DNA of 59,106 nucleotides from Ignavibacteriota bacterium (GTDB lineage Bacteria; Bacteroidota; Ignavibacteria; Palsa-1295), in the NCBI GenBank assembly GCA_003151825.1, contig PLYO01000045.1, positions 1-59,106 on the forward strand, read 5' to 3'. Positions 50,217 through 58,998 of the stretch are shown piece by piece. Position 1 is the stretch's first letter, and each line of letters starts with the position of its first letter. The notes under the pieces are model-generated. The model was not told the DNA's origin. It did not search any database and saw only the letters and a program-made list of their open reading frames with translations. A program made the position numbers and the translations under genes.

Positions 50217-51222
50217 TTTCGGTTATAATCGGGACGTGCCGCATCCAGAGAAGTTTTTCCCACCACGCGCGATGCGTTTGATACCACGCAATCGTCTCTT
50301 CCAAGCCATCCTCGAACGAACGGCCCGGCTTAATTCCCAAAACTTCACTCGCTTTTGTGGTTGAAGAAATATGCCGATCGACTTGCCCCGGCCTGTTTCC
50401 AATATAGGAAATGAGATCGTCCGGCTTTTTTAAAATTTCGAGCACCAATTTCGCTATGCTTAACACATCGAGCTCGAAACCGGAACCGAGATTGAATACT
50501 TCGCCCTGAATTTTTTCAATCGGCGCATGCATCACTTTGTCGATGCGCTCGCATGTATCCTGCACATAAAGCCAATCGCGCAAGGCATGACCTGAGCCGT
50601 GAACGGTGAGCGGCTCATCGAGCAGCGCGCTTGTAATGAAACGAGGAATAACTTTTTCCAAATGCTGTTTCGGACCATATTGATTGAATGGCCGCAAAAT
50701 ACACGCCGGAATTTTATAGCTTGCAATATAAGAATAGACAAGCCGATCCGCGCCTGCCTTCGCGCTCGCGTAAGGCGAAAGTGGGTTGAGCGGGTGCTCT
50801 TCCGTCATCGGAGACGTAAGCGCCGTGCCATACACTTCGCTCGTCGAGATATGGATGAATCGATCCAAATCCTTCTTTCGCGTACATGCATTCGCAACGG
50901 CTTGTGTGCCGAGCACGTCGGTCACATAAAAAATTTTGTTGTCGAAGATCGAGCGGGCTACATGGCTCTCGGCCGCAAAATGGACCACAATATCGGAGCG
51001 GCCGACGAGTTGGCTTACCAAATCGTCATTCGTGACATTGCCGTACCAAAATTCGAATCGCTTCGACGATTTAATATCGTCGGGAATGTTATCCGGGGAG
51101 CCCGCGTACGTCAGCGCATCGAGCACGATGAGATGGTATTCCGGATACTTGCGGAATACATACTCGAGGAAATTGCTTCCGATAAATCCGGCTCCGCCGG
51201 TGATGAGAATGGTTTTGGACAT
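50194..51222 (-). CDS. NAD-dependent sugar-nucleotide epimerase/dehydratase
   Basis: A 342-residue extended short-chain dehydrogenase. NAD motif ILITGGAGFIGSNF; then DALTYAGSPDN and HFAAESHVARSIFDN as in dTDP-glucose 4,6-dehydratase (RmlB-like); STSEVYG; catalytic YASAKAGAD; RPFNQYGPKQ. The TSEVYG (rather than TDEVYG) makes a related dehydratase or epimerase as likely as RmlB itself. It probably makes a nucleotide sugar for the neighbouring transferases. A heptamer array lies 12 bases before its start. Confidence 0.9.
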   Translation of the reverse strand: MSKTILITGGAGFIGSNFLEYVFRKYPEYHLIVLDALTYAGSPDNIPDDIKSSKRFEFWYGNVTNDDLVSQLVGRSDIVVHFAAESHVARSIFDNKIFYVTDVLGTQAVANACTRKKDLDRFIHISTSEVYGTALTSPMTEEHPLNPLSPYASAKAGADRLVYSYIASYKIPACILRPFNQYGPKQHLEKVIPRFITSALLDEPLTVHGSGHALRDWLYVQDTCERIDKVMHAPIEKIQGEVFNLGSGFELDVLSIAKLVLEILKKPDDLISYIGNRPGQVDRHISSTTKASEVLGIKPGRSFEDGLEETIAWYQTHRAWWEKLLWMRHVPIITESGKVEYH

Positions 51223-51233
51223 GGAGATTCTAA

Positions 51234-51254
51234 ATTACGAATTTCAAATTACAA
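51234..51254 (+). repeat. Heptamer array ATTACGA before the epimerase gene
   Basis: Units ATTACGA, ATTTCAA, ATTACAA; the same variant order as in the array at 4741. Confidence 0.85.
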
Positions 51255-51303
51255 AGTGGGGCATATAAGCCGGAATGATGGTGACAAACTCTTGAGTCTT
51301 GCA

Positions 51304-51324
51304 TTCGTAATTCGTAATTAATTA
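51304..51324 (-). repeat. Heptamer array TTCGTAA at the GT2-GNAT stop
   Basis: Two perfect TTCGTAA units then TTAATTA, the inverted partner of 51234. The complementary strand gives the TAA stop (51318-51320) of the GT2-GNAT gene. The 49 bases between the two arrays hold no gene. Confidence 0.85.
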
Positions 51325-53309
51325 GTCCAGTGCAGCGTTGCAGCACTTTCCAAAACATCCCCTCCTAAGTGCAGCCAAGAATTGACAACACGATTGGTGG
51401 ATGCTTGGGTTTTCGTGAACAATCCCGCAGCACCATGCTCCCATGCGTATTCGAAGGCACCAAGCACGAGCGCACGATACACGCCGCGCCCACGCGATTC
51501 TTCGGCTACGGCATTCAGCGAATCCCTCAGCCATGTACCACCGCCCGGCGCAGACATCGGCTCCATGGCGAGATAGCCGCAGGCCACTCCATTCAACTCC
51601 GAAACAAGGATGGTCGCCTTACCCTCCGCATGTTTTCGCGCGAGCGTTTGGAACCACTCTTCAAATAATTTACGAGCGCGATCTTCGGCGATTATCGGTT
51701 CGAGGAAGAAGCGATCCTGAATCATGGTATGATCTCCGAATGATGATGCGGAAATCCGAGCAAGCGCAGCTTCATCTTCCAAACGCATCGGGCGGATGCT
51801 TATTCCATTGCCGAATTGGATAGAATCGCCAACCCGCGTATAACTTCCTTCGCCGAGCATGCGGCCGAATTTCGCGCGTGACGCGCCCAGCGTGAGCAAC
51901 ACATCGACAAGATGAAATCCCGCCGCTTCGAACGCGCGCGTGACGAAAAGGTCCTCGCTGGATATCCGCGCATCGAGCAATCGAAGTTTTTTCGCACGCG
52001 CAACATCGAGACAGTTACCCAGGACAGTTTTCAGCGCGTTAATTCGGAATAATTCCACCGCGCCACCAAATGCGTTCGCATACAAAATCCTTCCGGATGG
52101 AATGCCAAGCACGCGCGTATCCCACGCTAATTCAGAAAGGAAACAGACGGCAGAAATTCCATTGCCGTTTCGCTCGATAAAAACATACGGATCGAACTTT
52201 TCCCACTGGGCGAAATGATAATTGGCGAGCTTACCGGAAAAAATCTTCGACATCGGTAGCCGCGAATCACGCTCTATGGCTTTTAACAATTCATTTCGTT
52301 CCGAGTCCGAAAGCGACGATAGCGTTCTTGCCGGTTCCACCGATACTCCATACCCGGAACCCGGAACCCGGTGCCCGGAACCCGTCTCTAAATCGCGCAG
52401 CAGATACAGCGGCCTTCCCTGTGCTTCCCGATAGATGCGGCTGATATACTCGCCCATCAGCCCGATGACAATAAGCTGTAGCGCGCCGAAGAAAAAGATC
52501 GCGATCATGATCGAGGCATAGCCGGGAACTGCATAGCCGCCCAGCATTTTGCGAATCAGGATATAGACGACAGCAAGCGTTGCCAGCGCAGCAGTGGACA
52601 TTCCGGCAACGGTCGCAAATTGCAGCGGCGCGGCGCTGAAACTCGTCGCCGTGCTAAGCGCGAGCTTGATGAGACGCCAGAATGAGTATTTCGTCTGCCC
52701 GGCAAATCGCTTGCCATGCACGACGGGTACGCTCGTTTGCTTGTAACCAATCCAGCGCACGAGTCCCGGCAGGTAGCGCGCCTTCTCTCGCATTTGGCGA
52801 AGATCGTCGGCGACTTCGCGGCGCATAGCGCGAAAAATACTCGAATCGAGATGCACTTCCGAACGCGCCACGCTATTCATCAGCCAGAGAAATAGCTTCG
52901 ACGAAAGATTTTTATACCACCGGAATTGCCGCGTCTCGCGCTCGCCCCATACGACATCATAGCCTTCATTTAGCTTTGCGAGGAGCTTCGGAATTTCTTC
53001 CGGCTGATCCTGCAAATCGGCGTCCATCATCACAATGACATCACCTTTTGCATGATCGAGACCGGCGGTGAGCGCAATATGATGACCGAAATTTCGCGTG
53101 AAGCTGAGGACTCTGATATGCTCGGGATCGCCGCCCTGGAGCCGCAAAAGTAGTGGGAGCGATTCATCGCGGGAACCGTCATCGACGAGAATAATCTCGT
53201 AGGATTTCCCCATCGCTCGAAGCGCGGCCGTAAGACGGCGCTCGAGTTCCGCGAGCACTTCCTGCTCGTTATAGACGGCGATGACGATCGATAAATCTAC
53301 AGGACGCAT
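51318..53309 (-). CDS. GT2 glycosyltransferase fused to GNAT acetyltransferase domains
   Basis: A 663-residue fusion. Residues 1-~240 are a DPM/ArnC-type GT2 (IVIAVYNEQ, LVDDGSRDES, MMDADLQDQPEEIP, WGERETRQ), followed by two membrane helices (~240-300) as in polyprenyl-phosphate glycosyltransferases. After a linker (~305-325) made partly by a heptamer array, residues ~330-663 carry a WecD/RffC-like double GNAT region (FVTRAFEAAGFHLVDVLLTL, then RPMRLEDEAALARIS and ESRGRGVYRALVLGAFEYA). It may both load a sugar on a lipid carrier and N-acylate an amino sugar. The fusion is unusual; each half alone is well formed. Confidence 0.88.
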   Translation of the reverse strand: MRPVDLSIVIAVYNEQEVLAELERRLTAALRAMGKSYEIILVDDGSRDESLPLLLRLQGGDPEHIRVLSFTRNFGHHIALTAGLDHAKGDVIVMMDADLQDQPEEIPKLLAKLNEGYDVVWGERETRQFRWYKNLSSKLFLWLMNSVARSEVHLDSSIFRAMRREVADDLRQMREKARYLPGLVRWIGYKQTSVPVVHGKRFAGQTKYSFWRLIKLALSTATSFSAAPLQFATVAGMSTAALATLAVVYILIRKMLGGYAVPGYASIMIAIFFFGALQLIVIGLMGEYISRIYREAQGRPLYLLRDLETGSGHRVPGSGYGVSVEPARTLSSLSDSERNELLKAIERDSRLPMSKIFSGKLANYHFAQWEKFDPYVFIERNGNGISAVCFLSELAWDTRVLGIPSGRILYANAFGGAVELFRINALKTVLGNCLDVARAKKLRLLDARISSEDLFVTRAFEAAGFHLVDVLLTLGASRAKFGRMLGEGSYTRVGDSIQFGNGISIRPMRLEDEAALARISASSFGDHTMIQDRFFLEPIIAEDRARKLFEEWFQTLARKHAEGKATILVSELNGVACGYLAMEPMSAPGGGTWLRDSLNAVAEESRGRGVYRALVLGAFEYAWEHGAAGLFTKTQASTNRVVNSWLHLGGDVLESAATLHWTN
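52351..52385 (+). repeat. Heptamer array AACCCGG in the GT2-GNAT linker
   Basis: Units TACCCGG, AACCCGG, AACCCGG, TGCCCGG, AACCCGT. On the coding strand they encode about residues 309-320 (SGHRVPGSGYGV) exactly at the domain junction. Confidence 0.92.
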
Positions 53310-53367
53310 CGGGCAAAAAAGGAAATATCTCTTTTAAAGAAGAATCCGAGTGAAATAAATCCCGACC

Positions 53368-54861
53368 TCATTTCAACTGTTTCGGCACAAAGATAAATTC
53401 CGGCCGCGTCGCTTCGCCGCCAAAGCGGGTAAGCATGACATTCGGCTCGGCGATCATACGTCCCCCGAGCGTGTAGTGCGCGACGGAATCGCATGGAATG
53501 AGCGGGCATTCCTCCATAATGACTGCGCTGAACCGGTGCCGCGCGAAGGCGGAATCGAAATCAGACTGGAGACGCGCTCCAGTGGTATCATGCACGCGGA
53601 GCACATCGAGCATGGCAAGCAGTTGTGCATGTGAAGCCTTCCCCGCCTGCCGCAGGATGTACCCATGATATGGAATATACACTTCGCCCGGCATTGTGCG
53701 TAACTTTGCCACGAATGCGTCGCCGCCGGCCCTCTGATGGGCGCTCGCGATTACCATTTTTTCCGAGAGCGGATTGAAGTACAGCGCGGCAAATTGGAAT
53801 AAAATCGGAAGAAAAATATATCGCGAAAACTCCGGCTTCCCAACACGGATTTCATAGAGCGCGATAGGCAATAGCGGCACGACAAACGCCGCGAAGGGCA
53901 TCATCACATTGCGGTCGCCGCCTTCGTTGCCGAGGCTCACGGCTCCGGCGGCAAGCGCGGCGAGGGCCATCATTACGATTAATCCAGTATCACTTTTAAA
54001 AAAGGCGCGCAACCACCCCCTGCCCCCTTCCTTGAAAAGGAGGGGGAGTAGTATCAGCGCGAGGGAAGACAGTGCAAACGGTCCGAAGGCGAAATTCGGG
54101 AACACATCGAACATGCGAATGACGGAGAAATCCGCTCGCTTCGCGTTCGGGATCGTGAACATATAAAATGTGGACCACCCGTGCGTTGTGGCGTTCAACG
54201 CGATAAGCGAAACGATAATAAGGATTACCGCGCCAACCGTAAATATAATTCCAGCTTTTTTGTCACGCAGCCAAAACCATAACGCGAGTGGTGGGAGAAA
54301 AAAGATCGCTTGTTGTTTCGTCAGAAATGCAATTGAAAATAAGACCGCGCAGAAGCAGGCTGGAAGCACTGCTCCCCGCGTTTGAATTGCTATGAATGCG
54401 ACTACTACTATTATCATCGTGAAGAACGCATCGTTCCGCACGATATCGAAATAATAACCCGTCGCGTGGTATGTAGCAAAATACAGCGCGACGGTTAAGA
54501 ATGCAAATACGCGATTTTTGGTAATGCGCTGAACCATCCAGCCCATAAGGAACGCTATTAGTAGCGTAGAAATGACTGAAATAATCCTTCCAGCAAAAAA
54601 GCCAATGCCGACGATCTTCGCCACGCCTGCAATTACATAATAGTAGGCGGGTGGGTAGAGCCAGGGAATGAAATCAATCGAAGGGGCTGCGTAAATCGGC
54701 TTGTCGCTTAGTATGCGAACGACATGGTCCAGCATGGCACCCTCCATCCACTCGACCTCATACGGATACGCAAGCCGCATGATGGAAAGCGCCAAGACGA
54801 GCGCGAGGAACGCTATTCCGAGCGCAATCGCAAGCCATCGGGTAATGCGTTCGAGTGTCAT
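53368..54861 (-). CDS. GT-C membrane glycosyltransferase
   Basis: About 497 residues from ATG 54861, which overlaps the methyltransferase stop by ATGA (the frame extends to 54879). About ten helices. First loop YPYEVEWMEGAMLDHVVRI with IDFIPWLYPPAYYYV following; second loop ATGYYFDIVRNDAFFTM. The usual DE is replaced by EVEWMEG, a variant of the acid site. An in-frame C/G-rich palindrome (54011) encodes LLFKEGGRGW. The C-terminus is periplasmic and soluble. Confidence 0.85.
   Translation of the reverse strand: MTLERITRWLAIALGIAFLALVLALSIMRLAYPYEVEWMEGAMLDHVVRILSDKPIYAAPSIDFIPWLYPPAYYYVIAGVAKIVGIGFFAGRIISVISTLLIAFLMGWMVQRITKNRVFAFLTVALYFATYHATGYYFDIVRNDAFFTMIIVVVAFIAIQTRGAVLPACFCAVLFSIAFLTKQQAIFFLPPLALWFWLRDKKAGIIFTVGAVILIIVSLIALNATTHGWSTFYMFTIPNAKRADFSVIRMFDVFPNFAFGPFALSSLALILLPLLFKEGGRGWLRAFFKSDTGLIVMMALAALAAGAVSLGNEGGDRNVMMPFAAFVVPLLPIALYEIRVGKPEFSRYIFLPILFQFAALYFNPLSEKMVIASAHQRAGGDAFVAKLRTMPGEVYIPYHGYILRQAGKASHAQLLAMLDVLRVHDTTGARLQSDFDSAFARHRFSAVIMEECPLIPCDSVAHYTLGGRMIAEPNVMLTRFGGEATRPEFIFVPKQLK
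54011..54052 (+). repeat. C/G-rich palindromic element, in-frame copy in GT-C gene
   Basis: AACCACCCCCTGCCCCCTTC, then CTTGAAAAGGAGGGGGAGTA. Same orientation as 12843 but inside a minus-strand gene, so it is read on its other strand, encoding LLPLLFKEGGRGWL. Confidence 0.9.
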
Positions 54862-55604
54862 CGTTTTTTCAAAACACAAAAGAGCGAGGAACCAAACGGC
54901 GGATGAAACCAGGATGTCTGGCTCGGCCCAACGAAAAGATCGAGCAACAATTTATTCATAGGCGGCGAGGGGATGCGGTCTTCAAAACGCAGCTTGATCT
55001 TGAAGAGACGCGAGAGATTTCGAAGCCCGAGAATGGGAAGGAACGCAAATGCATTCGCATAATCGAAATGCAGCATTTGGAACTCCCTCTCATGCGGCGC
55101 AAGTATGGCTCGGAACGAGGGTTTTGAATATCTGCGGAAATGGCCAAGTGAAACATCCCAATCGCTCCAAAGGCTCATAAATGCTGGAACATTAATAATG
55201 ATAATGCCGCCGGGCTTTGTTATTCGCAGAAGTTCGGAAAACGCCAATTTATCATCTTCCACATGCTCCAGCACGTCGAGCGCAATCGTTACCTGGCTCA
55301 TTGCGTCTCTTAGTGGAAGATCGAGGATAGATCCTTCGAGCAGTTCTATTTCTTTGCACTCTTTGGCAAGCTTTCGTGCTTCTTCAACGTATTCGATCCC
55401 AACCACAGAAATGCCGAATGGCCCATAGCGATCTCTAAGTTCCCGAACTAATTCCCCGGTTCCCGCTCCACAATCGACAATACGGTCACCGCTTGAAAGC
55501 TGTGCGGCGCGCTCGATCCAATACTCGACCAGCATGCGCTTGCCCTTGTAAAACCAGTGCTCGCGCTCGACTTTTTCCAGCGCATCGTATTCTTCGAGTT
55601 GCAT
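54858..55604 (-). CDS. Class I SAM-dependent methyltransferase
   Basis: A 248-residue protein. 'EREHWFYKGKRMLVEYWIER' precedes motif I (VDCGAGTGEL), then VVGIEYVEEA, ALDVLEHVEDD and KPGGIIIINVPA; typical of methyltransferases in polysaccharide clusters. A hydrophobic stretch near residues 180-195 (FAFLPILGLRNL) may be a membrane-associated helix. The gap to the upstream GT2 gene is 3 bases and the next gene overlaps its stop, so all are one transcript. Likely methylates a glycan or lipid-linked sugar. Confidence 0.87.
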   Translation of the reverse strand: MQLEEYDALEKVEREHWFYKGKRMLVEYWIERAAQLSSGDRIVDCGAGTGELVRELRDRYGPFGISVVGIEYVEEARKLAKECKEIELLEGSILDLPLRDAMSQVTIALDVLEHVEDDKLAFSELLRITKPGGIIIINVPAFMSLWSDWDVSLGHFRRYSKPSFRAILAPHEREFQMLHFDYANAFAFLPILGLRNLSRLFKIKLRFEDRIPSPPMNKLLLDLFVGPSQTSWFHPPFGSSLFCVLKKR

Positions 55605-55607
55605 GAA

Positions 55608-56567
55608 TCAACGAGTATCGGATTTCGGCGCACGAATGATTTCGTTAATAACATAATGCGGCCGCTGTTTGACCTCATCGTAGATGCGCCCGAGATATTC
55701 ACCCAAAATCCCAATCGAGATAAGCTGAATGCCGCCCAAAAGTAAAATAGCAACGGTCGGCGTCGTAAACCCAGCGACTACATTGATATGGAACATGCGC
55801 ATGACGATTAAAAAGAGCGCATAGAGGAAGGAAAAAGTGCTCACAATGAAACCGAGCGTCCAGATGGCGCGAAGAGGCTTTAAACTAAAGCTGAAGATCG
55901 CGTCGAACGCATAGCGCACAAGGCGCGTAAAGCTTTGCTTGGGCTTGCCGGCGGCGCGCTCTTCGCGATCGTAAAGCACATTCGCTTGCGTATATCCTAC
56001 CCATGTGCGCAACCCCGGCAGAAACCGATTGCGCTCGTGCAACTTCAAGAGATCGTTCACCGCGCGGCGGTCGAGCAAGCCGAATACGCCGCTGCCAGTT
56101 TCCATTTTCATATCGCTCAATCGCGCAAGCATTGCGTGAAAAAGCGCGAAGAGCATTCCCTTCACTCCTCGCTCCGCGCGCGAGCGCCGCTTCGCCACAA
56201 CGACTTTATTTCCCGCCTGCCACGAGCAGACGAGTTCGGGAATTAATTCCGGAGGGTCTTGCAAGTCGCCGTCCATGATAATGACGGCGCCCCCGGTGGC
56301 ATATTCCAATCCTGCCTGGATGGCGGATTGATGCCCAAAGTTTCGCGAGAGATCGATAATGGTCATGCGCGATTCTCGCGCGGCGAAATTCGAGAGGGTT
56401 TCCAGCGAACGGTCGCGCGAGCCATCGTTGACAAGCACCCATTCGCTCCCGAGAGAAAATTCCCGTTCGAGCCGGTCGAGGACGCGCGTCATCCGTTCGA
56501 GCAGCTCCGGTAATAGAGCCTCTTCGTTGTAAATCGGCATCACGATGGAAATTGACGTGGCTGGCAT
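55608..56567 (-). CDS. GT2 polyprenyl-phosphate glycosyltransferase (DPM/GtrB-like)
   Basis: A 319-residue protein: IVMPIYNEEA, LVNDGSRDRS, IIMDGDLQDPPELIP and AKRRSRAERG form the catalytic GT2 domain; two helices (WTLGFIVSTFSFLYALFLIV and VAILLLGGIQLISIGILG) anchor it to the inner membrane. It makes a polyprenyl-phosphate sugar, the donor type used by GT-C enzymes, and so probably feeds the transferases of this locus. Paralogous to the first half of the GT2-GNAT fusion but without acetyltransferase domains. Confidence 0.93.
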   Translation of the reverse strand: MPATSISIVMPIYNEEALLPELLERMTRVLDRLEREFSLGSEWVLVNDGSRDRSLETLSNFAARESRMTIIDLSRNFGHQSAIQAGLEYATGGAVIIMDGDLQDPPELIPELVCSWQAGNKVVVAKRRSRAERGVKGMLFALFHAMLARLSDMKMETGSGVFGLLDRRAVNDLLKLHERNRFLPGLRTWVGYTQANVLYDREERAAGKPKQSFTRLVRYAFDAIFSFSLKPLRAIWTLGFIVSTFSFLYALFLIVMRMFHINVVAGFTTPTVAILLLGGIQLISIGILGEYLGRIYDEVKQRPHYVINEIIRAPKSDTR

Positions 56568-56581
56568 GTATCTAACAGGAC

Positions 56582-58135
56582 TTAGCGAAGTCTATATAAA
56601 GTAAAAGCGCCGAACTTCGTTTCAGGAAAATAATTGGAATCGAGCCAGCTCCCAAGTTCCATAAAATCATTCCGAAGAATTTCGTGCCCCAAACGGCCGC
56701 CATAATACTGCCGGAACGCCTCTGGCGCGTCGCACACGATAAAATAAACGGGTTTCGCATGGCGCATGTCGTCCATATATTCCGCGCGCCATGTCAGTTG
56801 AAATGACTGCAAGCTATCGTTTTCTCCTCTCATTGTGATCGCATGAAGCGTCTGAAACCGGCTCGTGGTAAGCAGTCCCGCGCGGTACTCAGGATAGCTA
56901 TATGGCCCGAACATTTGAACGGTATCGTTCGGATGCGTGTGCGCGATCAGATAATCGCCCACTTCCGTTTGGACGCGTACTCCGAATTCCTGGGACGGCT
57001 CGTAGCGATCGTAGGATTCTCCTATGGAATGAATTCGACCATTCACAATATCGGTAAGGACGTGATAAATGGTATTTCCCCGTAACGTTTGAAATATGAA
57101 GAATAGAACAACAAGTGAAGCAAGATCAAGGCGCATCCCGCCCCATTTTAAATGCAGCAAGTCAGCGATTCGCAACCATCCAACCGCCGAAAGAAGCAAA
57201 AACAACGTCATCGCCGGATGATAATGGTAAACGCTGTGCCGATAAAGTATTAGCAGCGAAAAAATGCTCGCCGCAAAAAGCGCGGCACAGAGATAAAACA
57301 CCGATCTATCTTTTTTCCACGCGTACACTATAGCAAACGCAACGGCAAGAAGTGAAATAGCATAAAACCGCACGGGTTCCCAAAAATTGAACGACGCCCC
57401 AGCGCCACCATACACTTTGAGATTGAAAAGAATCGTTGCATCCCAAAAATCTTTTACGCCACCGAGCGCAGCATACAATAGGACAAACGCGACAAAAGTA
57501 ACTAAAACGCCAGCGCAAAATTTCAACCACTTTCTGCGCGAGCTTTTGCCAGACAAAGCAGCCCCAGAAAAATACCAAAAGAAAAATATGATCCCATACG
57601 GCGCATACGTTGGCCGGAAAAGGAATGTCATCGAACACAAGAATCCCACGAGAAGCGGCTTCTTTCTGTCCAGCGCGAGATAAAACGCCGCGACCAGTAT
57701 GATCGAAACGTAGGTATCCCGCTCGCCAGCCATCCAAAGTCCTTGCTGCACGTAATAGAGCGCGGCAAGCACTGCTGCAAGCATCCCTGCGCGAATATCG
57801 TAAAGCCGCTCGCCTATCCGGATCAAAAAAAAGCTCCCAACCAGTTGAAGAAGAATATCGAAGACGTGAAACGCAACCTGCGAATGGCCACTCACAAGAA
57901 TCTGCGCCGCATGAATGAGGATAATTCCCGGAAAATTTTGGTCCCACGATCCGATGTAAGGCAAATGCCCTTTCAACGCAAGATCCGCCATATAGGCATA
58001 AAGCGCGTTATCGTTATTGAAGGGATAGGTCAGCGTGCAGGAAAAAATAATCGCGCAAATAAGGATTGCCACGACAATCCCCTTTCGGGAACGCCCATCC
58101 GTCCCAGCCGCCCCATTCGTCCAACTATGCAGCAT
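56582..58135 (-). CDS. GT-C membrane glycosyltransferase
   Basis: A 517-residue polytopic protein. First loop YPFNNDNALYAYMADLALKG (acid Asp42) and 'YIGSWDQNFPGIILIHAAQI'; second loop QQGLWMAGERDTYVSI. About eleven helices, then a soluble periplasmic end (DTVQMFGPYSYPEYRAG) that finishes GAFTLYRLR, like the tandem paralogs. It lies 14 bases upstream of the GT2 gene and overlaps the TerC stop by 11 bases. Confidence 0.85.
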   Translation of the reverse strand: MLHSWTNGAAGTDGRSRKGIVVAILICAIIFSCTLTYPFNNDNALYAYMADLALKGHLPYIGSWDQNFPGIILIHAAQILVSGHSQVAFHVFDILLQLVGSFFLIRIGERLYDIRAGMLAAVLAALYYVQQGLWMAGERDTYVSIILVAAFYLALDRKKPLLVGFLCSMTFLFRPTYAPYGIIFFFWYFSGAALSGKSSRRKWLKFCAGVLVTFVAFVLLYAALGGVKDFWDATILFNLKVYGGAGASFNFWEPVRFYAISLLAVAFAIVYAWKKDRSVFYLCAALFAASIFSLLILYRHSVYHYHPAMTLFLLLSAVGWLRIADLLHLKWGGMRLDLASLVVLFFIFQTLRGNTIYHVLTDIVNGRIHSIGESYDRYEPSQEFGVRVQTEVGDYLIAHTHPNDTVQMFGPYSYPEYRAGLLTTSRFQTLHAITMRGENDSLQSFQLTWRAEYMDDMRHAKPVYFIVCDAPEAFRQYYGGRLGHEILRNDFMELGSWLDSNYFPETKFGAFTLYRLR

Positions 58136-58964
58136 TCGTCTCTGGCTTTTTAATCATCAAGGAAAGCACAATAGCAACAATCAACACGCTAATCACCACC
58201 CCAAGCGCAAGCGTATTGCTGATAACGACGTTTGGCCAGAAAGAGGGAACGATCATTTTTACGCCGATGAACCAAAGGATCAGCCCGATCCCTTGCTTCA
58301 CAAAGCGAAACGCATCATGCGCTTTCACAAGAAGAAAATAAAGTGAGCGAAGACCGAGCACCGCCAAAATATTCGAAGCATAAATGATGAAGGGATTGCG
58401 CGTTACGGAAAAAATCGCCGGAATGCTATCGACAGCGAAAAGAACGTCCATGATTTCAATCACTACCACCACAAGTAATAGCGGCGTCGCAACCCTGCGT
58501 CCCATTTCGACGGTGAAGAAGCGGCTTCCGTTAAAGCTCTTCGAAACCGGGATGAGCCGCGAAGCGAGTTTCACGATACGGCTTTTGGAGGGATCGAATG
58601 AGTGCTCGCCCGCAAAGGCCATGACAAAGCCGGTGTAGATTACAATCGCGCCGAAGAAATACATGATCCACTCAAAGCGCTTCACGAGCGCCATACCGGA
58701 AAAGATGAGAATTCCACGCAGCACAATAACCCCGAGTAATCCAAAATTCAAGGCCCGGCGCTGCGCTTCTCGCTTGATCCCGAAGTACGAGAAGATCATA
58801 AAAAACACAAACAGGTTGTCGATCGAGAGCGCCTTTTCGAGCGCGTAGCCGGTGAGGAACGCCTGCGCCGGACCGCTGCCGAAATAATAATCGATCCCCA
58901 GCGCAACAAGCAGCGAAAGTCCAATCCAGGTAATGCTCCAGGCGAGCGCACGTTGAAAAGTCAT
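58125..58964 (-). CDS. TerC/Alx family integral membrane protein
   Basis: About 279 residues from ATG 58964 (MTFQRALAWSITWIG); the frame to 59036 crosses a dispersed repeat and is not used. Eight or nine helices with the family's charged motifs EKALSIDNLFVFFMIFSYF and EIMDVLFAVDSIPAIFSVTR. TerC/Alx proteins move or buffer divalent metal (manganese) at the inner membrane, sometimes helping insert exported proteins. First gene of the minus-strand glycan unit, though its function may be unrelated. Confidence 0.94.
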   Translation of the reverse strand: MTFQRALAWSITWIGLSLLVALGIDYYFGSGPAQAFLTGYALEKALSIDNLFVFFMIFSYFGIKREAQRRALNFGLLGVIVLRGILIFSGMALVKRFEWIMYFFGAIVIYTGFVMAFAGEHSFDPSKSRIVKLASRLIPVSKSFNGSRFFTVEMGRRVATPLLLVVVVIEIMDVLFAVDSIPAIFSVTRNPFIIYASNILAVLGLRSLYFLLVKAHDAFRFVKQGIGLILWFIGVKMIVPSFWPNVVISNTLALGVVISVLIVAIVLSLMIKKPETNAA

Positions 58965-58998
58965 AGAAGAACCTAGATTACGCGGAATAAGAAATTTT

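Noticed and set aside
50227..50250. Possible third copy of the GGGACGTG palindrome at the end of the epimerase gene
   Set aside because: Only the first half matches (GGGACGTGCCGCA) and no complementary arm follows.
51255..51303. Small gene between the inverted arrays upstream of the epimerase
   Set aside because: Only 49 bases, with no start codon followed by a useful frame.
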